Origin: Gonocerus acuteangulatus
Taxonomy: Eukaryota; Arthropoda; Insecta; Hemiptera; Coreidae
DNA length: 64,000 nt
NCBI GenBank assembly: GCA_946811695.1
Contig: OX328128.1
Span: forward strand, 74,594,531 to 74,658,530
Direction: 5' to 3'
A program made the position numbers and the translations under genes. Shown here piece by piece: positions 9,313 through 20,114 of the stretch; within the stretch, counting starts at the first letter, position 1; each line of letters begins with the position of its first letter. Below the pieces are notes generated by a model. The model did not search any database and had not been told where the DNA came from. It saw only the letters and a list, made by a program, of their open reading frames with translations.

Positions 9313-9833
9313 GAAAGAAAAACTAAACGATCGTATTTAATTTATTTTTAAGGGTTTTATGACACATTTTTAACGATCAAATCAAAATTTCGGGGGGCAT
9401 GCTTTTAGGTGATTTATAAAGCTTTGGATAGGATGCCTTACCATTACCACGATTTGCCAGATAGTAAAGAAAATATACGAAAATCCCGAGGAAACTATAT
9501 TTTTCGCCACTTCTCTCAAGAATAATTATAATTTTAGAAATGCCATTGAAAGAGGTTTCATTTGATTACCCACTTCAAATTACCAATACAAAAAGTACCC
9601 GGAAGCGCAAAATTTTAATGAATAAGATGTTTTTCGCGTGAATTTTGCACGCCATGTCGTCAAAATCGGGGGGGTGGAAAGAGATATTTTAACGACCGGA
9701 TATTCATGGTCAATGACATGGATGACATGGATATTCCGGATCACACATCGGGTCGACGTCAATATCGAGTTCCCTCCCTATTCTGAGTAAGGAAATACGC
9801 TAAAAACGTTTCATTTCTCTTATCATATTTACA

Positions 9834-10121
9834 TCAGCGATTAACCCCATTAGCTCGCCTAAGTTCCCCAGATACAAGATCAAGACAATCAAACTTCCCA
9901 GACTCTAGCGGGTTCGCGACCCGTGCTTCCGCTGTGGGAATCCAGCCGCGGTCATCCAGTAGTCCTCTGTACTTCTCAACATGACCATCTCTGTGTGCTT
10001 TGTCATCGATGGGAAAATTCATCTGCCAGTGAGTTGTTAGAAATTGTTTTTCGTTTTTATTTGGTGTTCCGAAAGTGTCTTGTAATACCCGAAATGGTTT
10101 TAGCGCGTTTTCTAACACCAA
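9834..10121 (-). CDS. Unrecognised 95-residue open frame
   Basis: The minus-strand frame has fairly even, charged composition (a DDKAHRDGHVEKYRGLLDDR segment) and higher G+C than its surroundings. No motif is recognised. There is no convincing splice or poly(A) context. It could be an exon, a decayed element or chance. The rest of 9403-10429 shows nothing identifiable. Confidence 0.2.
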   Translation of the reverse strand: MVLENALKPFRVLQDTFGTPNKNEKQFLTTHWQMNFPIDDKAHRDGHVEKYRGLLDDRGWIPTAEARVANPLESGKFDCLDLVSGELRRANGVNR

Positions 10122-10429
10122 TTATAGGAAAGATACACTGAGGTGGACCTTATATATACTTAGACCGTCTTCTACGCGACACAATAACATACAAGGTGTA
10201 TCGCAAGTAAATGACAATACTCCAGGGGGTGAAGCTAGACAAAAAAAGTAGTTCAACACCACCAACCACACAGTTCTATCTCACTCCGTTTCATACCAGT
10301 TTTTTGTAGTACAACACCAATTTTCTCTTCTTGTACACATTTTTTTTTTCAACGATTAATTACATTTTTGAAATTAGCATTAAATTTGATTTCAGATATT
10401 CAATATTCACAATTATCTCGTTCAAACCG

Positions 10430-11725
10430 TAACATCAATTCAAAAATTAGATATTAATAAAAGCTTCTGGTTAGTGACAACTTTTCGAAAATCACTATCA
10501 GACTGCCTAATCTAACAGAAGTTGTAGAATTTAATCAGCTTTCCAACGGTATACTCAGAACTGAAATTATCTCTCAATTTCATAATGTAATTGGAATTCT
10601 AGAGTAAAAAAAAACATCAAATAAATAAAAGTAATATTATGTTTATTTTCGTGATATTATCATAAATAAATGATAACGCCTGGCAGAACACACTGACGAC
10701 ACCTGATCACACCGCTCATGTAGGCCTTTGGATCTCATCAACTAATCATTTGTGTATGTTTGGTTGATTTGTGCCCTACTCTAGCTGTAAAATGGAGTCA
10801 CATTAGTACAGTGTGGTGAAATTGGTAGACATCTATAGTGCTAGGATATTTCCTGGAACTCATACCAAAGGGTCGAATTTTGCCCAAAGAGTGCGAACAG
10901 ACAAATATATACCTATACAATTGTCTGTACGCTCTATGACAAATGTATAAACATATATAAGCAGTCTATGTTTCTACCAATTTCAATACACTGTACTAAT
11001 GTGGCCACATTTTACGGTAATCTTGCTGGTGCACTGTACATTAGATTAAAGTGTTGGAACGAATATAATCGTTTTTAAGTTGATATATGTAACCGTTTTC
11101 GAGAAAATTGAATATAACCAGATTTGCTAACTATTTTTCGGGTTGAGTATTCAGAAACAATTGAGTTAAAGTTAAGGAAATATTAAAAATTATATTACAG
11201 CCTTGGGAAGTTTGAGGATTTTCGTATATTTTCTTAAAAATCTCGAAATCACTCCAGAAATCGTGGTAAATGGAATTTGACCGTTCGAAAGTTTACAAAA
11301 TTCTCCACAAAAATGTCCCTGAATTAATTTTTGATGGGACGCCCTTAGCCAGAGATAAAGTGCTTAAAACTTCGAAAGTATCGGGTTTCGTTGCTTCGAA
11401 CTGTTCTCCTTGTTAGTTTTATCTTATTTATTTTTTTTTTTTTATTGCTCGTTGTTTTCTTAATTGCTTTTAACGGTAAAATGAGTTTATCAGCAAAACA
11501 AAATAGAAACAATGTATTGTTGTTTGTAATATAGCATTCTCAGCAGACGCTGAAGAGCTCGAGTGAGTAATTTTCGCTACTTCAGGTTTCCTGTGCATTT
11601 TGGCGCCTTAAATCTAGCTATTCTTCAAGATTTCATATGTATTTAACTATTTCAACCTTTCGAAATGGCACAAGGAATAAGAACGGAAACGCGCTAAGAT
11701 GATACAGTTCCTTGAGAACCGATTT
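10430..11725. repeat. Diverged family A copy (right part)
   Basis: Ends in AATAAGAACGGAAACGCGCT and AAGATGATACAGTTCC, the family A terminus. Interior segments (CTCGAAATCACTCCAGAAAT, GTTCGAAAGTTTAC, AAGTGCTTAAAACTTCGAAA) match those inside 20889-23600 and 39640-41160. The left end is not clear. Confidence 0.4.
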
Positions 11726-11798
11726 TATAGAGCATTCAGTAAGCAAGCTTGTACAGGAATGGTTACCCTGCACCAAGATTTCTTAAACCTTTTCCATT

Positions 11799-11968
11799 GA
11801 GAGGAGATCGTTGACCGTTGGTGATGCGAAGGTAGAAATTGTCAGGGTTCGATCGTTGTTTCTTAATAAAACTACATTTCAAAAAAAAAAAAAAAATAAA
11901 CACACGACCAACAAAAACGACAGACAAAAGACACAACAACCGAACCCCTTCAATTTCTACCTTCGCTA
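11799..11968. repeat. Penelope-like foldback
   Basis: GCGAAGGTAGAAATTGTCAG with GGGTTCGATCG is mirrored by CCGAACCCCTTCAATTTCTA with CCTTCGC. Between them are ATAAAACTACATTTC and an A-run. It is a diverged relative of the 8909-9036 palindrome. A GATCGTTGACCG module lies at its left, as at the tail of the 8910 insertion in reverse. Confidence 0.5.
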
Positions 11969-12028
11969 ATAGCCCAAGACTGCACATGTCTATTAACATG
12001 GGTGTTTTCTCCTCAGTCTCCTGGGATA

Positions 12029-12063
12029 AATTCTTTCGGGGGCTGTTGCCAACCGAAAGAATT
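12029..12063 (-). other. Hairpin just downstream of the R2/R4-like ORF
   Basis: AATTCTTTCGG (12029-12039) and CCGAAAGAATT (12053-12063) form an 11-bp perfect stem with a 13-base loop. It sits 28 bases past the stop of the minus-strand retrotransposon ORF. Position suggests a 3' UTR structure that could be recognised by the element's reverse transcriptase; that role is inference. Confidence 0.4.
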
Positions 12064-12090
12064 GTTTTTTATTGATTTTTTGTTGTTTTT

Positions 12091-13392
12091 TTACGGACGT
12101 TCATTTAAAAATTTCCGAACCGTTCTGGCGGTATCAAGCAGTACCGCTTGTTGGGCATTTTTAATTAGATCCTCCGGCAGTTTCAAATAGGTATTTGCGG
12201 CAATTGTCGTTTTTGGAATGAGCCCGTTGGTCGAGATTATGACGGCTGTAATCCTTGCGGAATCCAACTTATACAAGTCTTTCAGCTCTATGGCCAACTC
12301 CTGATACTTGCGCAGTTTCTCGGCATATGATTTCCGGATATTCTCATCATTGGGGATTGCGAAATCAATAATATCGGCTGTCTTATTTCCCTTGTCAATG
12401 ATAAGAATGTCCGGTTTATTGTGATGGACAGTACGGTCCGTTAACATTGCTTTATCCCAATACATTTTAATTGTACCTCTCTCCAAAAGTCTATTTGGGA
12501 CGTAGCGGTAATAAGAGACCACACCATCCAACATACCATATTTTTCTGCGAGTGCTTGATGATATATTTTGGCCACGTTATTATGCCGCTGAAGATAATC
12601 GGATCCCGCAAGAATCTCACAGCCCCCCGTAATGTGCTGGATCGACTCATACCTTTTGTTACAAAGTCTACATTTGTCAGAGATGTTGACATCCTTCAAA
12701 ACAAGACGTCGATAGGATCTTGTTGCTATTACTTGATCCTGGATGGCTATTACAAACCCCTCTGTTTCGGGGAATAGCCTTCCAGAAGTCAACCACGCTA
12801 CCGACCATGAGAGCACCACCTCCGGATCAAATAACCGACTATGGTATCGCCCGTGTAATGCTTTCTTTAGCCACGTGCCAAGGCGATCCGATTCTGTCGT
12901 AATTTCCGGCCAGTTGCTTGTTTTAAATTTTATGGCTGTATAATTTTCGTCCAGTTTGACCATTTCCTTGAAAAGACGATCCTCGCTTGCCATTATGTAG
13001 CTCCTCAGGTTAATTTCCTGGGAGCGACATAAGTCTTGAATATTTGCGAGACCTCGCCCTCCTTTATTCCTGGGTAAATACAGCCTTTCAATTGACGATA
13101 TGGAGTGGTGCATACGTGCCTTAGTCATCTCAGTTCGTATGAGACGATCCAGTTCTTGTAACGATGTATCCGACCATTTGATGACTCCGAAGCTGTAAAT
13201 CAGTGATGATATTGCCCATGCATTAATTGCCTTTATTTTCTGCCTGCCATGTAGATAGCTTTTTAAAATCAGACGCAAGCGTTTAAGAAGCACAGCCTTC
13301 AGTTCCTCTTTTACTTCTCTTTTGGCTATTATTATTATTATTATATTATTATTATTTGTTTTTAATACTTCATTAATTGCAAACGTAACCAA
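12091..13392 (-). mobile_element. R2/R4-like non-LTR retrotransposon, 3' half (RLE endonuclease)
   Basis: The minus strand is open for 433 codons. Residues about 25-120 resemble the end of an RT thumb region (KAINAWAISSLIYSFGVIKW). Residues 241-258 form a Cys-x2-Cys...His-x4-Cys knuckle (CRLCNKRYESIQHITGGC). Residues 327-348 show KPDILIIDKG and ADIIDFAIP, the PD...D pattern of a restriction-like endonuclease. This domain order (RT, CCHC, RLE) is typical of R2/NeSL/R4 (Dong) elements. The RT palm is missing: the element is cut at an (AAT)n run (13328-13358) which is translated as poly-Asn/Ile, so the true coding sequence starts to the 3' side of about 13325. The downstream part has no stop or frameshift, so the insertion is fairly young. 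Confidence 0.8.
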
Positions 13393-13528
13393 ATATTAAA
13401 TACCTTCGTTTGCATGAATGTCAAACTTTTGGCACTGAATCCATCGCTTCTTGTTCCGGTAGGCGTACTTTTCAAATTAGACAATGTATTTTTCGAATAA
13501 ATATATATAAAAAAAAATAATAATAAAT

Positions 13529-13860
13529 AAAATCAGTCCCGTAACAGGCCACGAGGGCCCGAGGGGCAGATACTATAGAGGTATCTGATTCATGACCATA
13601 CACCACAGTAGGGAGATAGGGTGGTCAGTACTATGCTCGGGCCGCCTGATTTTCCCCTTGGCTGCTGGAGTCATTAGCACCAAGGTACCCATTATTAAAT
13701 TAATTAAAGGCTGTGTTGGCCTAGGGACGGCCAGGGAGACCGAATCCAACCCTTGAACTAAGACCCTACAAGAAAAAATCTTTAGTGCTTGCTCGGGATT
13801 TGAACTCAGGTCCTCCAACTTATTAGTCCAGCGCTCTACCATTGAGCTAACCTCGCCCCA
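13529..13860 (-). repeat. tRNA-derived SINE, type B, full copy
   Basis: On the minus strand it begins GGGGCGAGGTTAGCTCAATG (A box TTAGCTCAATGG) with B box GAGTTCAAATCCC. A body with GGGTACCTTGGTGCTAATGA follows, and it ends CCTGTTACGGGACTGATTTT. The copies at 49157-49490 and 26013-26170 match. The tRNA-like fold is not intact enough to call a tRNA gene. Confidence 0.8.
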
Positions 13861-13943
13861 AAATTTCAAGAAAATCAGACCATTTATGGGACAGCTATAT
13901 GTATATATTAACATATATAACTCTATTATTTTCGTGATCTAAG

Positions 13944-14189
13944 ACATCTGAAAGGGGATATCTTCCTATGCCCGGTCCTAAAAGATTCGCTCTTTTAAAA
14001 AAGTTGTTACCAGCAGACTCTCATAACCGACATAGGTTTTTACAAGAATATGTGTTTTACCAGTCCAACGTCATCCTCCGACATAAATGGGACGCGAGAT
14101 ACGAGCAGTCACGCAAGAAGAAGATTGAAACAGAACAGAAGAAAAAATTGGAGCGACCCAATTTCGCCATGGCATACCTTCCCTTGTAG
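13944..14189 (+). CDS. Candidate second exon or unrecognised basic ORF
   Basis: The frame reads TSERGYLPMPGPKRFALLKK, then a His/Arg/Lys-rich segment (RKKKIETEQKKKLERPNF), and ends AYLPL at TAG 14187-14189. An AG acceptor (GTGATCTAAG) precedes 13944 and the phase fits the exon at 8071-8121. Joined, these would give a ~99-residue protein. The composition looks coding, but the acceptor has a weak pyrimidine tract and no family is recognised. It could also belong to the family A element beginning at about 14262. Confidence 0.3.
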   Translation, partial: TSERGYLPMPGPKRFALLKKLLPADSHNRHRFLQEYVFYQSNVILRHKWDARYEQSRKKKIETEQKKKLERPNFAMAYLPL

Positions 14190-14261
14190 CAGCCATCCGA
14201 AACGCCCAAGAACTAATATATATCACGATGTACGGGAATCTTGCAGTAAGAACATTTAAAA

Positions 14262-14520
14262 AAAAAAGTTCGACCCGCAGGAGCGGCGTCATCTTAGCGC
14301 ATTCCACTTCCTATTCCTTGCTGTCATTTTGAAAGATGAGAATAGAAAACTTTTCGATTTTTTATGAAAAATTTATAATAAAATGTCAAAGGTTAGATTT
14401 TTGGCGCAACAACAGGAAACTGGGAGTATTCTAAGCGGAAATACTCCCTCCGCCTCGCTCCAAGAAAACAGTATTACAAATACGTTTCTCTTTTCTTACC
14501 TTGTTTAACTTAAATACTCA
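14262..14520. repeat. Family A left end, diverged copy
   Basis: AAAAGTTCGACCCGCAGGAG, then CGTCATCTTAGCGCATTCC and a subterminal GGAAACTGGGAGTATTCTAA with CCCTCCGCCTCGCTCCAAG. The layout matches 63150-63385 and 20889-21129. Confidence 0.5.
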
Positions 14521-15849
14521 TTTTACTGTTAAATGCAATTTAAAACAAAACAAAAAAACAAACACTTGAAAGTGAGTTATAGAGAGACCAAAACCCGTTC
14601 CAAAGAACAAAACTAACTCTTTCGAAGGTATAAGCAAGCCCTCAGAACCTTTTTTGTAGAAAATTCAGTAAGCTTTCGAATGGTTACTTTCCACTTACCA
14701 CGATTTTCTGACCATTTTCGAAATATTTATGAAAATATACCTACGATGATCCCAAAACGTTTCATTTCTATTAAACAAATATTTTTTCCAATACTTTCGC
14801 AACCAAATTTTAAATGGATTAAATGAATGTCAAACGTCTGGAACAAGTTTCAACAAAAGCAATCGTTTCTAAATAACCATACTGAAAATAAGTTTCGAAA
14901 TGTAATTGTATTAATTTTTCTCGCAAACGGTAGCATAAATCGCTTTAAAAATGGGTTCATTCGTTTTCCTACTGCAAGGAACCTATAAAAAGAGTATCTG
15001 CGGGCATATTAACTCGAAAACGTAAGAGTATTCTAAATGTAACCAAAATTTAAACATCCTATTTTAGGTGACATCTAGAAAATATTTCTAACAAAATTGC
15101 ATACATAATACATAGTTACCTAATATTTTATCTAAAAAAAACCTCAGACCAGATAACATTCGAACCAAAATACTTTGCATGATTAATCAATTAATATTTT
15201 GTCAGAAATATTTTGACAGCACTTACTCGTGCCTTTGTCGAAAAAAGCCGACAATAACCGAAGAGCCTCAGAAGTCTAATCTCCCACGCTGAGCCCGCTA
15301 GCAATGGTGTCCCACAAGATGTATACCTTTCACCTACATTCTTTCAACTCGCGGCACCTGACGGCAGGCGGGGGAAACACATCCTTTAAATCCTTTTTAG
15401 CGAGCTTCCTCCCTTCTTATAGGGAAGAAACAGGCTTGTATCGCCGACCCGATGCAGAATTTCGAAAGTCGAGATGAGATGCAGAGTTTTCTTGGAATTT
15501 TCGCATATTTTTTTAAATATCTCGAAACCAGTTGGAAAATCGTGTTAAACGTAATTTATCGATTCGAAAGCTTACTAAATTTTCTACCAAAATTTTTGAA
15601 GCAATTTTTTGATCGCACCATCATATTTGGAGAAATCGGTGGTTAAAATTCGAAAGAGTCGGTTTCGTTCTTCTAAACAGTTTGTTTTGTCGCGGTTTGA
15701 CCCAGTTTTTCATTCATTTTTTTAAATTGAATTAAACTGAAAATTATTATTTTAGTAAAAAAAAACAAAAAAAAAAAAAAAAAAAAAACTATTTTCCTCC
15801 AGAGAAAGAGGAGAAGGCAGAGGATTTCATGCTTAGGATACTATTAGTG
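14521..15849. repeat. Family A-related internal sequence
   Basis: Carries the recurring modules AAAACCCGTTCCAAAGAACA, TTTCTACCAAAATTTTTGAA, CGTTTTCCTACTGCAAGGAA and an AGCGAGCTTCCTCCCTTCTT hairpin end at about 15400. It is several decayed copies rather than one clean element. No coding sequence. An A-run lies at 15770-15788. Confidence 0.35.
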
Positions 15850-16055
15850 TTTTCCAGGCGTTCATTTGATGGTAAAAATATTTCATAAAAACCTTAAAAA
15901 TAAATTAAATAAGATCACTTAGTTAAAAAATAGTTTATTTTAGGCGTAATAGCGTTTTAGTTGCCTAAAACCATTCCAAGTTCTAAATTTTTTATGTTCC
16001 ATACCCCGGAAAATTTTCCCAGCCCCTCCTGAAATAATTTCATATATACGCCCAT
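15850..16055. mobile_element. GC-tailed MITE, left-truncated copy
   Basis: TTCATTTGATGGTAAAAATA, ACCTTAAAAATAAATTAAAT and GCGTTTTAGTTGCCTAAAAC lead to TATATACGCCCATGG. The G-rich left end is missing. Confidence 0.6.
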
Positions 16056-16206
16056 GGAATGTCTAAAATATTTCTTTTCTTTGAGATTTCTTCGGAATGG
16101 TGTTTACATTTTTCACGAATGATCTAATCGAAATATTACTGTTTTTATTTCGTGCTTTCCAAATGATAGTCCGGATTCGACCAGAAACGCGCTAAGATTC
16201 CGCAGC

Positions 16207-16312
16207 CAAGGGGGGCTGGTAGCACCGGGGGATGGGGGGGGGGTTATGAAATACTAACAACCTAGAACTTGGAATAGTTAGCCAACTAAAATGCTATTGT
16301 ACAAAAAAAAAA
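16207..16312. repeat. GC-tailed MITE fragment
   Basis: GGGGGGCTGGTAGCACCGGG, a G-run, then ACTAACAACCTAGAACTTGG and AGTTAGCCAACTAAAATGCT. It lies about 200 bases upstream of the probable 5' UTR of the rhophilin-like gene, abutting a family A terminus at 16180-16206. Confidence 0.55.
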
Positions 16313-16499
16313 TTCCCGAACTACCATCCTAGTGTGACATCCTGAGCTAACAATGATCTTCAGTGGCAAGGTTCTGAACTGTGGGAATATGTCATCAAGT
16401 CCCTGGAGCTAATATGTGTATAGTTCCAATGCATCGTTTGTCACTTATACATGATAACGAATTTTTGATAAGCTCTACGGAAAAAGCCGAATAAACACG

Positions 16500-16678
16500 A
16501 ACGAAAGCCGATGTCCCTCCCTCCGAAAGTCTCCCCTAACAGGCTGGCTATCCATCCCTCCTACTCTTACAGAAGTCCGTCTCCGTTCACCAGTCGTGTC
16601 CGTGAGGTTCTTGTGCGCGTTTGTTGATTATTTTTTGTAGTTTTGTCATTTTTCGAAACAGAAATTCTAAGCGTCACC
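16500..16678 (+). promoter_or_regulatory. 5' UTR/promoter-proximal region of the rhophilin-like gene
   Basis: A C/T-rich, CpG-containing stretch (TCCCTCCCTCCGAAAGTCTC, TCCGTCTCCGTTCACCAGTC, GTGTCCGTGAGG) runs into the start codon. No TATA box is evident. The start site is not resolved. Confidence 0.4.
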
Positions 16679-16726
16679 ATGGCTCAGGCTGCAGTTATCC
16701 GTGCACACAACAGAGCACAAACTAAG
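16679..16726 (+). CDS. RHPN: Rhophilin-like gene, first coding exon
   Basis: ATG at 16679 lies in an ideal context (GTCACCATGG). It encodes MAQAAVIRAHNRAQTK and ends at a codon boundary before donor GTAATG. By itself it is not diagnostic. It is assigned because its phase-0 end fits the phase-0 start of the HR1 exon at 43226, and because in rhophilins a short N-terminal leader directly precedes the G-[SC]-[DN]-P segment at the head of HR1. The join across 26.5 kb of repeats is inference that a transcript would test. Confidence 0.6.
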
Positions 16727-17769
16727 GTAATGAAATTCTTAATAAATCTTTTGTTGCGTTAGCAAATTGCAGGGACGTATGCGGGATATGATATATGTTT
16801 ATAGGGGACTTAACATATTTGTGCTGTTTTGAAAAGTTTAATTATCTTTCTGTCCAAACTTGTTTCATTCTATCTGAGAAGCTTTTTTTCTGTCATCAGA
16901 CCAAGCTGCTGCATTCCTTTTTTTTCATCTACGACAGACTTTCCAAACAAATTTTTCTGAATGTGCCTGTTTGTGTGATATCTGCTGCATTTAAATCAAC
17001 ATTTACTGCAACAAATATATAGGTTTTTATGTGTATTTTTCCCTTATAATATTTTAGTTATAAAAATTAAATAGATATAGGTAATTTAAATTAGTTATAA
17101 AAGTCATAGCTTGGATACTTGTATTACCCTTAGTGTAAAATATGTTTTATTTGTTTATATTTTTGGCCAATTAAATTCTTTTCACTTTAACTTCTCCAAC
17201 AAACCATTTAATTATTTACAATTTTAATAAAATTCCACATTTAGTTTTGTTATTTTTGAAGGACCCACTCCTTTGATGAGCTATATAATTTTAATATTCT
17301 TTTTTTATGCCTGGTTTTATATCGAAGTATTCTTGGAACCCCTTGTTACTTGAAGGTCTTCAGTACCGAATAGTACTAACATTTTTCTGTCAATTTTCCT
17401 TTCTATTTTTTAAACCTGATCTATGTCAGTTTTTCAATTGATAACTAACGTTTCAGCTGCATAAAGGCATTCTTGCTTGATTCCCGTTTTGTAGGGTCAG
17501 TGTTTTGCAAGACATAGAGATTGATTTCTTATCATTGATGCTTTGTGTTACATGTTTTGACAACGTGCTTAATTTGTGAATTTTTCCATACCTCATCATT
17601 CTTGGATAATTGCACCCAGATACATAAATTGATTGATTCTTTCAGGGGTGCACAGAAGGGGGGGCGACGGGGGCTGCATCCCCAAAAAAATGGTTAAGTA
17701 AAGATGGAATGGTTGGGATTCGGCTAAAGAAACCTCAATATTATTTTTTTTATAAAAAATCTATATTTT

Positions 17770-17804
17770 GGACGTTTCGGCTACTCATTGGTAGCCTTCG
17801 TCAG
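17770..17804 (-). ncRNA. Hammerhead-ribozyme-like core (minus strand)
   Basis: On the minus strand: CTGACGA, a 6-bp stem GGCTAC/GTAGCC with loop CAATGA, then GAAAC. This satisfies the CUGANGA...GAAA core of hammerhead ribozymes. I could not confirm stem III or the UH cleavage triplet, so activity is unproven. Confidence 0.45.
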
Positions 17805-18413
17805 CTAAAATGACAAGAAAAACAGAAATTAATACAAAAAAAAGTTTATAATTGACATAAGTAACAGAAATATAAATACACTTAACTTATTATAAAAGAA
17901 CAATTTGGTCTTAAATTCATAGAATGAGTAGAATGAAAATCAAAAGAAACATAACAAAAAGAAGAAAAAAGGCTATTATATTGAAGTTTATATAGGTAAA
18001 TAGGTGCTAATAGTAACATTAATTAATTATAACAAACAAATAAGATACTACATACCTATGGAAATGCATGGAGGCAGAGGAAGACCAATGTTGACAGACA
18101 CTTCCACTATGGTGACTTAACTGTCAACATTGGTCTTCCTCTGCCTCCATGCATTTCCATAGGTATGTAGTATCTTATTTGTTTGTTATAATTAATTAAT
18201 GTTACTATTAGCACCTATTTACCTATATAAACTTCAATATAATAGCCTTTTTTCTTCTTTTTGTTATGTTTCTTTTGATTTTCATTCTACTCATTCTATG
18301 AATTTAAGACCAAATTGTTCTTTTATAATAAGTTAAGTGTATTTATATTTCTGTTACTTATTTCAATTATAAACTTTTTTTTGTATTAATTTCTGTTTTT
18401 CTTGTCATTTTAG

Positions 18414-18448
18414 CTGACGAAGGCTACCAATGAGTAGCCGAAACGTCC
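18414..18448 (+). ncRNA. Hammerhead-ribozyme-like core (plus strand)
   Basis: Identical to the core at 17770-17804, in the other arm of the palindrome: CTGACGA 18414-18420, stem II 18422-18439, GAAAC 18440-18444, followed by GTCC. The same caveat on stem III and the cleavage site applies. Confidence 0.45.
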
Positions 18449-18959
18449 AAAATATAGATTTTTTATAAAAAAAATCATATTGAGATTTCTTTAGCCGAAT
18501 CCCAACCATTCCATCTTTACTTATCACCTCGACGGCTAACTATCTAATCATCATCAAAAAATGGTTATTTAATCAATAAAAATGAGTCATATAAACCTTA
18601 AAAATAAATTAAATTAGATCACTTAGTTCAGACTAAAATATCTATTTTGAGTGTAATAGCGTTTTAATTGGCTAACTATTCCAAGTTCTAGATTGTTAGT
18701 ATGCCATACCTACCAAATACCCCCCCCCCAAATTATTTCCTATATACGCCCCTGGATTCTTTTAATTTTTCTGTATTTTATGCTTAGTGATTTTGGTACT
18801 GGCTTAATATTAATCATGTAACGAAAAAAACATAGTTATTGCATTTAAGCGTGGAAGTAGTCTTAAGCTGCTTACGAATTGGCCACTCCCGTCTGACGAA
18901 CTTATATATCATTTGCAGACCGAATTTTAAATTTTCTATCTCCCTATTCGGTAAAATAA

Positions 18960-20019
18960 ACGTCCGTCACGCAGGAGCTGCATAACTAAGCACTTTCCTC
19001 AGAATTTGGGTAGTGTAGACTGCTTTCCAGAACAATTTGCTTAAAATATCCCACATAAATAAAATAAAAACATGAATAGTTCTCTTTTAAATTTGTAATG
19101 AGTAACTGATAAATTATTAATTTGCTTCCAGAGTTATGTTTACACAAGGTACCTATTACACTACGTAATAAATACAAAAAAACTCATATTATCGTATTTT
19201 GATCTAACGCAGGAACAGGATACAGTCACTCTAGTGGTAGAAAGCGCTCCTTGCGGCGGCTTTGTGAACCTACGTCTGGCGGGCTTTTCTATTGAAATAT
19301 ATTACAAATTAAACCCCCGCCTTCCGATTGACCGATTCAGCTCATTTTTACAACACTTTTTTCTCATGAGTTACCCACGACGTATACCGCGTTTCGTTTC
19401 AATACAGCAGAAATTACGACCGGTATGAGTATATTAGGAATTTGGGTCCGGAGTAACCCCCCCCCCTTCTAATGAACAGATTTAGTTTATTTTTACAACA
19501 CATATTTACCTGTAGATTACCACTACGAATACCGAGTTTCGTCGAAATATACCAAAAAACACGGCTGGTAGTGGAGAATTGGTATTGTGGGTCGGGAGTA
19601 AACCCCCCCTCCTAATGAACCGATTTAGTTTATTCTTACAACACATATTTATCTGTGGATTACCACTACGAATACCGAGTTTCGTCGAAATATACCAAAA
19701 ATCACGGCTGGTAGTGGCGAATTGGTATTGTGGGTCCGGAGTAAACCCCCCCCCCCTTCTAATGAACCGATTTAGTTCATTTTTATATCTCACTTTTCTC
19801 TCTATATTACCACTACGAATACCAAGTTTCGTTGAAATATAACAAATATTACGGCTGACATAGTCAAATTAATGTTTTGGGTTCGGGGTAAACCCCCCCC
19901 CCCTTCCGGTGGACCGACTTTGGTGGTGAACGAACTCGTTCAATCGTTTGCTAATTGAATGCTATATACCAAGTTTCGTGACGAAAAAACAAAAACTCTG
20001 GCCGCTATCGTGTTAACAG

Positions 20020-20114
<95 letters not shown>

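Larger units (their letters stand above)
8779..9402. mobile_element. GC-tailed MITE interrupted by two insertions
   Basis: GCATGGGCATGCATAGAAAA opens it and GGGGGGCATGC closes it. The interior is split by a palindromic insertion (8910-9067) with a 13-bp target duplication and by a SINE (9126-9312). The order of events is therefore MITE first, then the two retroelements. Confidence 0.7.
17696..18555. mobile_element. Penelope-like palindromic insertion, 402-bp arms
   Basis: Arms 17696-18097 and 18121-18522 are equal in length and almost identical in inverse orientation, around a 23-base spacer. A tail (ATCACCTCGACGGCTAACTA) follows on the right only. AAAAAATGGTT at 17685-17695 recurs at 18556-18566 as an 11-bp target duplication. 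Each arm carries a hammerhead-like core. Head-to-head partial copies with ribozyme motifs are characteristic of Penelope-like elements; no RT or GIY-YIG domain is present here. Confidence 0.7.
17645..18755. mobile_element. GC-tailed MITE split by a palindromic insertion
   Basis: The left part (17645-17695, G-rich) and the right part (18567-18755, CCTTAAAAATAAATTAAATT to TATATACGCCCCTGG) are the two ends of one MITE. They are separated by the 17696-18555 insertion and its AAAAAATGGTT duplication. Confidence 0.7.

Noticed and set aside
13573..13914. 113-residue minus-strand frame
   Set aside because: It is encoded by the SINE type B copy (13529-13860), including the tRNA-like head.
19506..19842. 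95- and 87-residue open frames on both strands
   Set aside because: They read through the ~145-bp tandem units of family B and repeat the same peptide; element-derived, not genes.
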